From assembly GCA_937873805.1 (NCBI GenBank), contig CALMWO010000037.1, positions 1 through 8,755 on the forward strand: a DNA stretch of 8,755 nt, given 5' to 3'. Source of the DNA: an uncultured Hyphomonadaceae bacterium (GTDB lineage: Bacteria > Pseudomonadota > Alphaproteobacteria > Caulobacterales > Hyphomonadaceae). The position numbers and the translations under genes are program-made. The notes under the pieces are model-generated. The model did not search any database. It was not told where the DNA came from and was given only the letters and a program-made list of their open reading frames with translations. This document shows, piece by piece, positions 6,421-8,755 of this stretch (within the stretch, counting starts at the first letter, position 1; the number at the start of each line of letters is the position of its first letter).

Positions 6421-6975
6421 ATGACGGTCGAGGCCTTCTCCGACGGCCTCCTTGGATGGATCATCCGCATCGCGGGCCTGTTCTGGCTCGTCGGCGCCTT
6501 CATGCTCTATCGCCAGATCCGCATGGAGATGATGCTCGACCGCATGACCTCGCGCATCGAGACGATGACGCGGGAGTTCGAAGCCCAGGGCATTGAAGAC
6601 GATGACGACGGCTACGGGAATATCGACGCCCCCGTAAAGCGGGCCCCCCGCACCACGGAAGAGCGGGCCATCGACCGCTGGACCGATCGCGATGACGCAG
6701 CCCGCCGCGGCTGGATCGCCGCCCAATCCGTCGTTCTGGGCATCACCGCACTGGCCATGATCCTGCTGCATCCGATGGCCGCCTGGCTCGTGGCCCTGCT
6801 GGTGATCGGGCAGGGCGCCTATTTTTTCTGGCGCGAATATACCGCCCGCCACGCCCCCAGCGTCGAATCCGCGAACCACGCCCGCCCCACCACATCCACG
6901 GTCAATGCAGGCTGGTTCTCCTTGATTGTCGCCTGCCTCGTCTGGGCCGCCGCATTTCGCGGCGTGCTGCACTGA
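6421..6975 (+). CDS. Unassigned small membrane protein between sucB and lpd
   Basis: I do not recognise the family. The 184-residue product has about four hydrophobic segments: roughly 9-30, 97-116, 117-137 and 162-178. After the first segment comes a charged, Met-rich stretch (about 31-56), probably helical, then an acidic patch EDDDD at 59-63 and a charged loop up to about 96. This suggests a hairpin-like inner-membrane protein with a soluble loop of about 65 residues. The ATG lies only six bases after the sucB stop, with no clear Shine-Dalgarno sequence of its own, so translation is probably coupled to sucB. The base composition and codon style match the neighbours, so it looks resident rather than acquired. 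Small hypothetical genes between sucB and lpd are familiar in alphaproteobacteria. A role connected with the dehydrogenase complex is only guilt by association. Start choice is moderate; an internal ATG at 6502 would remove most of the first segment and is less likely. Confidence 0.8.
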   Translation: MTVEAFSDGLLGWIIRIAGLFWLVGAFMLYRQIRMEMMLDRMTSRIETMTREFEAQGIEDDDDGYGNIDAPVKRAPRTTEERAIDRWTDRDDAARRGWIAAQSVVLGITALAMILLHPMAAWLVALLVIGQGAYFFWREYTARHAPSVESANHARPTTSTVNAGWFSLIVACLVWAAAFRGVLH

Positions 6976-7034
6976 ACCTGCCCATCAGTTTTCCGAACAA
7001 ACGGCCTCGTGAAACGCACCCCATATTCCCTTTG

Positions 7035-7062
7035 TTGACCCCTCGCGCGAGGCGCGTATAGC
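7035..7062 (+). promoter_or_regulatory. Probable housekeeping promoter for lpd
   Basis: TTGACC at 7035-7040 and TATAGC at 7057-7062 are separated by 16 bases, a good match to the vegetative sigma-factor promoter of alphaproteobacteria, where TTGAC and TATA-rich -10 boxes are typical. Initiation would fall near 7068-7070, leaving a leader of roughly 25-28 bases before the lpd ATG at 7096. It would let lpd be expressed apart from sucAB, which fits E3 being shared by several dehydrogenase complexes. The match is seen; activity is inferred. Confidence 0.6.
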
Positions 7063-7068
7063 TCGCGC
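7041..7068 (+). promoter_or_regulatory. Palindrome and repeated CTCGCGC box overlapping the lpd promoter
   Basis: The spacer between the -35 and -10 boxes contains a perfect 12-bp palindrome, CCTCGCGCGAGG at 7041-7052. The box CTCGCGC occurs at 7042-7048 and again at 7062-7068, exactly 20 bp apart, or about two helical turns. The inverted copy GCGCGAG lies at 7045-7051. Sites of this form inside a promoter spacer are classic positions for a dimeric repressor or activator. The symmetry is seen; no regulator can be named from the sequence. Confidence 0.4.
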
Positions 7069-7082
7069 CAAATCGATCTCAG

Positions 7083-7087
7083 ACGGA
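7083..7087 (+). promoter_or_regulatory. Ribosome-binding site that decides the lpd start
   Basis: ACGGA ends eight bases before the ATG at 7096. It overlaps the A of another in-frame ATG at 7087, so it cannot serve that codon, which has no other site. The ATG at 7096 also gives the usual E3 N-terminus (MSETYDVVIIGAGPGG). Confidence 0.55.
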
Positions 7088-7095
7088 TGTTTGCC

Positions 7096-8484
7096 ATGAG
7101 CGAGACCTACGACGTCGTCATCATCGGCGCCGGCCCCGGCGGCTACAACTGCGCCATCCGCTGCGGCCAGCTTGGTCTCAAGACCGCGATCATCGAAAAG
7201 CGCGAAAAGCTCGGCGGCACCTGTCTCAATGTCGGCTGCATCCCCTCAAAAGCGATGCTCCACGCCTCCGAACTCTACGAGACCGCGGGCAAGGATTTCG
7301 CCGGCCTCGGCATTGAGGTCACCGGCCTCAAGCTCAATCTCGAGAACATGCTGAAGCAGAAGTCGGACGCCGTGTCCGGCCTCACAGCCGGCGTCGCCTT
7401 CCTGATGAAGAAACACAAGGTCACGGTCATCAACGGCGCCGGCCGAATTGATGGCCCCGGCCGCGTTGCAGTTGGCGATCAGGTCCTGCAGACCAAGAAC
7501 ATCGTCATAGCCACCGGTTCTGAAGTCACCCCGCTCGCGGGCGTCGAGGTCGACGAAGAGCGTATCGTCTCATCGACCGGCGCGCTGTCGCTCAAGGCCG
7601 TGCCGAAGAAGATGATCGTCATCGGCGCCGGTATCATCGGTCTTGAACTCGGCTCCGTCTGGCGGCGTCTTGGGGCGGAAGTCACGGTTGTCGAATACCT
7701 CGACCGCATCCTGCCTGGCGCTGACGGCGAAATCGCCAAGCAGGCCCAGCGTATCTTCACCAAGCAGGGCGTCGAATTCAAACTCGGCATGAAAGTCACC
7801 GGCGTCGAAAAGCTGAAGTCGAAACTCAAGCTTTCCATGCAGCCTGCCGCCGGCGGTGATGTGGAAACGCTCGACGCCGATATCGTCCTCCTCGCCATCG
7901 GTCGCCGCCCCTACACGCAGGGCCTTGGCCTCGAAACGGTCGGCATCACGCCCGACAAGCGCGGCGCGATCGCCAACGATCACTACCGCACGTCAGCTGA
8001 AGGCGTCTGGGTCATCGGCGACGTCACCACTGGCCCGATGCTGGCGCACAAGGCCGAAGACGAGGCGACGGCCTGCGCCGAAATCATCGCGGGCAAGGCG
8101 GGCCATGTCGATTACGGAATTATTCCGGGCGTCGTCTACACGAAGCCGGAAATCGCCTGGGTAGGGAAAACGGAAGAAGAGCTGAAAGCTGAAGGCGTCG
8201 CCTACAAGGTCGGCAAATTCCCGTTCTCGGCCAACTCCCGCGCCAAGACGAACCACGAGACAGACGGCTTCGTTAAGATCCTCGCGGACGCTACGACCGA
8301 TCGCGTACTCGGCGCCCATCTGATGGGCGTCGGCGTCGGCGAGATGATCGCCGAAGTCTGCGTCGCCATGGAGTTCGGCGCGGCGTCGGAAGACATCGCC
8401 CGCACCTGCCATGCCCACCCCACGCTCACTGAAGCTGTCCGTCAGGCAGCCATGGGTGTCGAAGGCTGGACGATGCAGATGTAA
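7096..8484 (+). CDS. lpd: Dihydrolipoyl dehydrogenase (E3)
   Basis: Lpd is the flavoprotein that reoxidises the dihydrolipoyl arm of SucB and reduces NAD+ to NADH; it may also serve other 2-oxoacid dehydrogenases and the glycine cleavage system. The 462-residue product has every expected part. FAD is bound by GAGPGG at 11-16. The redox-active disulfide is Cys43 and Cys48 in GGTCLNVGCIPSK. NAD+ is bound by GAGIIG at 177-182. The second FAD contact is IGD at 307-309, with Asp309. The C-terminal dimer domain ends with HAHPTLTE, giving the catalytic pair His441 and Glu446. Length is normal for E3. An in-frame ATG at 7087 would add three residues, but 7096 fits the ribosome-binding site and family better. 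The gene probably has its own promoter about 35-60 bases upstream, and a hairpin starts at its stop codon. Confidence 0.98.
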   Translation: MSETYDVVIIGAGPGGYNCAIRCGQLGLKTAIIEKREKLGGTCLNVGCIPSKAMLHASELYETAGKDFAGLGIEVTGLKLNLENMLKQKSDAVSGLTAGVAFLMKKHKVTVINGAGRIDGPGRVAVGDQVLQTKNIVIATGSEVTPLAGVEVDEERIVSSTGALSLKAVPKKMIVIGAGIIGLELGSVWRRLGAEVTVVEYLDRILPGADGEIAKQAQRIFTKQGVEFKLGMKVTGVEKLKSKLKLSMQPAAGGDVETLDADIVLLAIGRRPYTQGLGLETVGITPDKRGAIANDHYRTSAEGVWVIGDVTTGPMLAHKAEDEATACAEIIAGKAGHVDYGIIPGVVYTKPEIAWVGKTEEELKAEGVAYKVGKFPFSANSRAKTNHETDGFVKILADATTDRVLGAHLMGVGVGEMIAEVCVAMEFGAASEDIARTCHAHPTLTEAVRQAAMGVEGWTMQM

Positions 8485-8503
8485 CTGCCTCCAAAGGCAG
8501 TTA
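8482..8503 (+). terminator. Perfect 9-bp hairpin at the lpd stop codon
   Basis: TAACTGCCT at 8482-8490 is the exact reverse complement of AGGCAGTTA at 8495-8503, with a CCAA tetraloop. The left arm begins with the lpd stop codon. It marks the end of the operon, but no T-run follows on the plus strand, so it is not a textbook intrinsic terminator. It may end or protect the transcript by another route. Confidence 0.5.
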
Positions 8504-8569
8504 ACGCAGCCAGAACGGCATGGCGTTTGCGCGGCGCTTGTGCTTGGTTCGTCCGGGGCTGAGCTGCGT

Positions 8570-8575
8570 GGAGGG
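8570..8575 (+). promoter_or_regulatory. Strong Shine-Dalgarno site before a TTG start
   Basis: GGAGGG lies five bases before TTG at 8581. An in-frame TGA at 8560-8562 blocks any longer version of the reading frame, so the start must lie between 8563 and the first later candidate, ATG at 8644, which lacks such a site. This makes the TTG start well supported. Confidence 0.65.
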
Positions 8576-8580
8576 ACGCG

Positions 8581-8755
8581 TTGAGCACAGTTTCAAGCCT
8601 GACAGGCGAATTGGCCCAGGCCCGTGAATCGCTTTCACGGCGCATGCAGGGCGTCGACCCGTCGGATATCGCCGCCCAACGCCGCGCGTATGACGCCTAT
8701 GCCGAAAACGATCCGATGCCTGAAATGTCGACCCTGTCCGAGATCGATCTCGGCG
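8581..8755 (+). CDS. Unidentified protein, N-terminal part only
   Basis: The frame is open from TTG at 8581 to the end of the window, giving 58 residues. It begins MSTVSSLTGELAQARESLSR when the TTG is read as Met. The visible part is polar and likely helical, with no signal peptide or membrane segment: an Arg-rich helix (ARESLSRRM), then QRRAYDAYAENDPMPEMSTL, which is acidic and Pro/Met-containing. I do not recognise the family and assign no function. Support for it being real comes from the strong Shine-Dalgarno sequence, the upstream in-frame stop, and GC-rich third codon positions like those of its neighbours. It lies 96 bp after lpd, beyond the hairpin, so it may be a separate transcription unit. 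No clear promoter was seen between 8504 and 8570. Confidence 0.65.
   Translation, partial: MSTVSSLTGELAQARESLSRRMQGVDPSDIAAQRRAYDAYAENDPMPEMSTLSEIDLG

Noticed and set aside
5662..6972. Minus-strand open frame (436 residues) opposite sucB and the membrane protein gene
   Set aside because: It spans two plus-strand genes, is His/Asp/Gly-rich as mirror frames are here, and has no recognisable domain.
8622..8640. Inverted repeat CCGTGAA/TTCACGG with a 5-base loop
   Set aside because: It lies inside the coding part of the gene starting at 8581, where short inverted repeats are common by chance; there is no sign of a regulatory role.

Overview
The window is a stretch of core energy metabolism from a GC-rich bacterium, most likely an alphaproteobacterium. 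That placement rests on three things: the gene order sucD-sucA-sucB-(small membrane protein)-lpd, the type of SucD (its DEAKRGRKKP stretch near residue 240 is familiar from alphaproteobacterial versions), and a TTGACC/TATAGC promoter of the style common in that class. It is inference from the sequence alone. Every supported gene lies on the plus strand.

Layout. Positions 1-717 are the 3' end of an acyltransferase-3 family membrane protein whose start is outside the window. After a 173-bp gap comes sucD (891-1802), the alpha subunit of succinyl-CoA synthetase. A 167-bp spacer rich in potential stem-loops leads into sucA (1970-4969), the E1 subunit of 2-oxoglutarate dehydrogenase. Another structured spacer of about 206 bp precedes sucB (5176-6414), the lipoyl-bearing E2 subunit. 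Six bases after sucB begins a 184-residue protein of unknown function with about four membrane segments (6421-6975). A 120-bp gap with a convincing promoter and an unusual palindrome precedes lpd (7096-8484), the E3 dihydrolipoyl dehydrogenase. A perfect 9-bp hairpin begins at the lpd stop codon. At the right edge a further gene starts at a TTG codon (8581) behind a strong Shine-Dalgarno sequence and runs out of the window.

Function. SucA, SucB and Lpd form the 2-oxoglutarate dehydrogenase complex, which turns 2-oxoglutarate, CoA and NAD+ into succinyl-CoA, CO2 and NADH. SucD, with its partner SucC, then turns succinyl-CoA into succinate with formation of a nucleoside triphosphate. These are two consecutive TCA-cycle steps. 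SucC is not next to SucD on the left as is usual; the acyltransferase occupies that place.

No RNA genes, insertion sequences, CRISPR arrays, phage genes or defence genes were seen. There is no gene-free stretch longer than 300 bases. The points worth a second look are regulatory and architectural: competing hairpins at the sucA ribosome-binding site, a palindrome inside the lpd promoter, an insertion in SucD, the separation of sucD from sucC, and the unassigned membrane protein inside the operon. I did not find evidence for a wholly new biological system.
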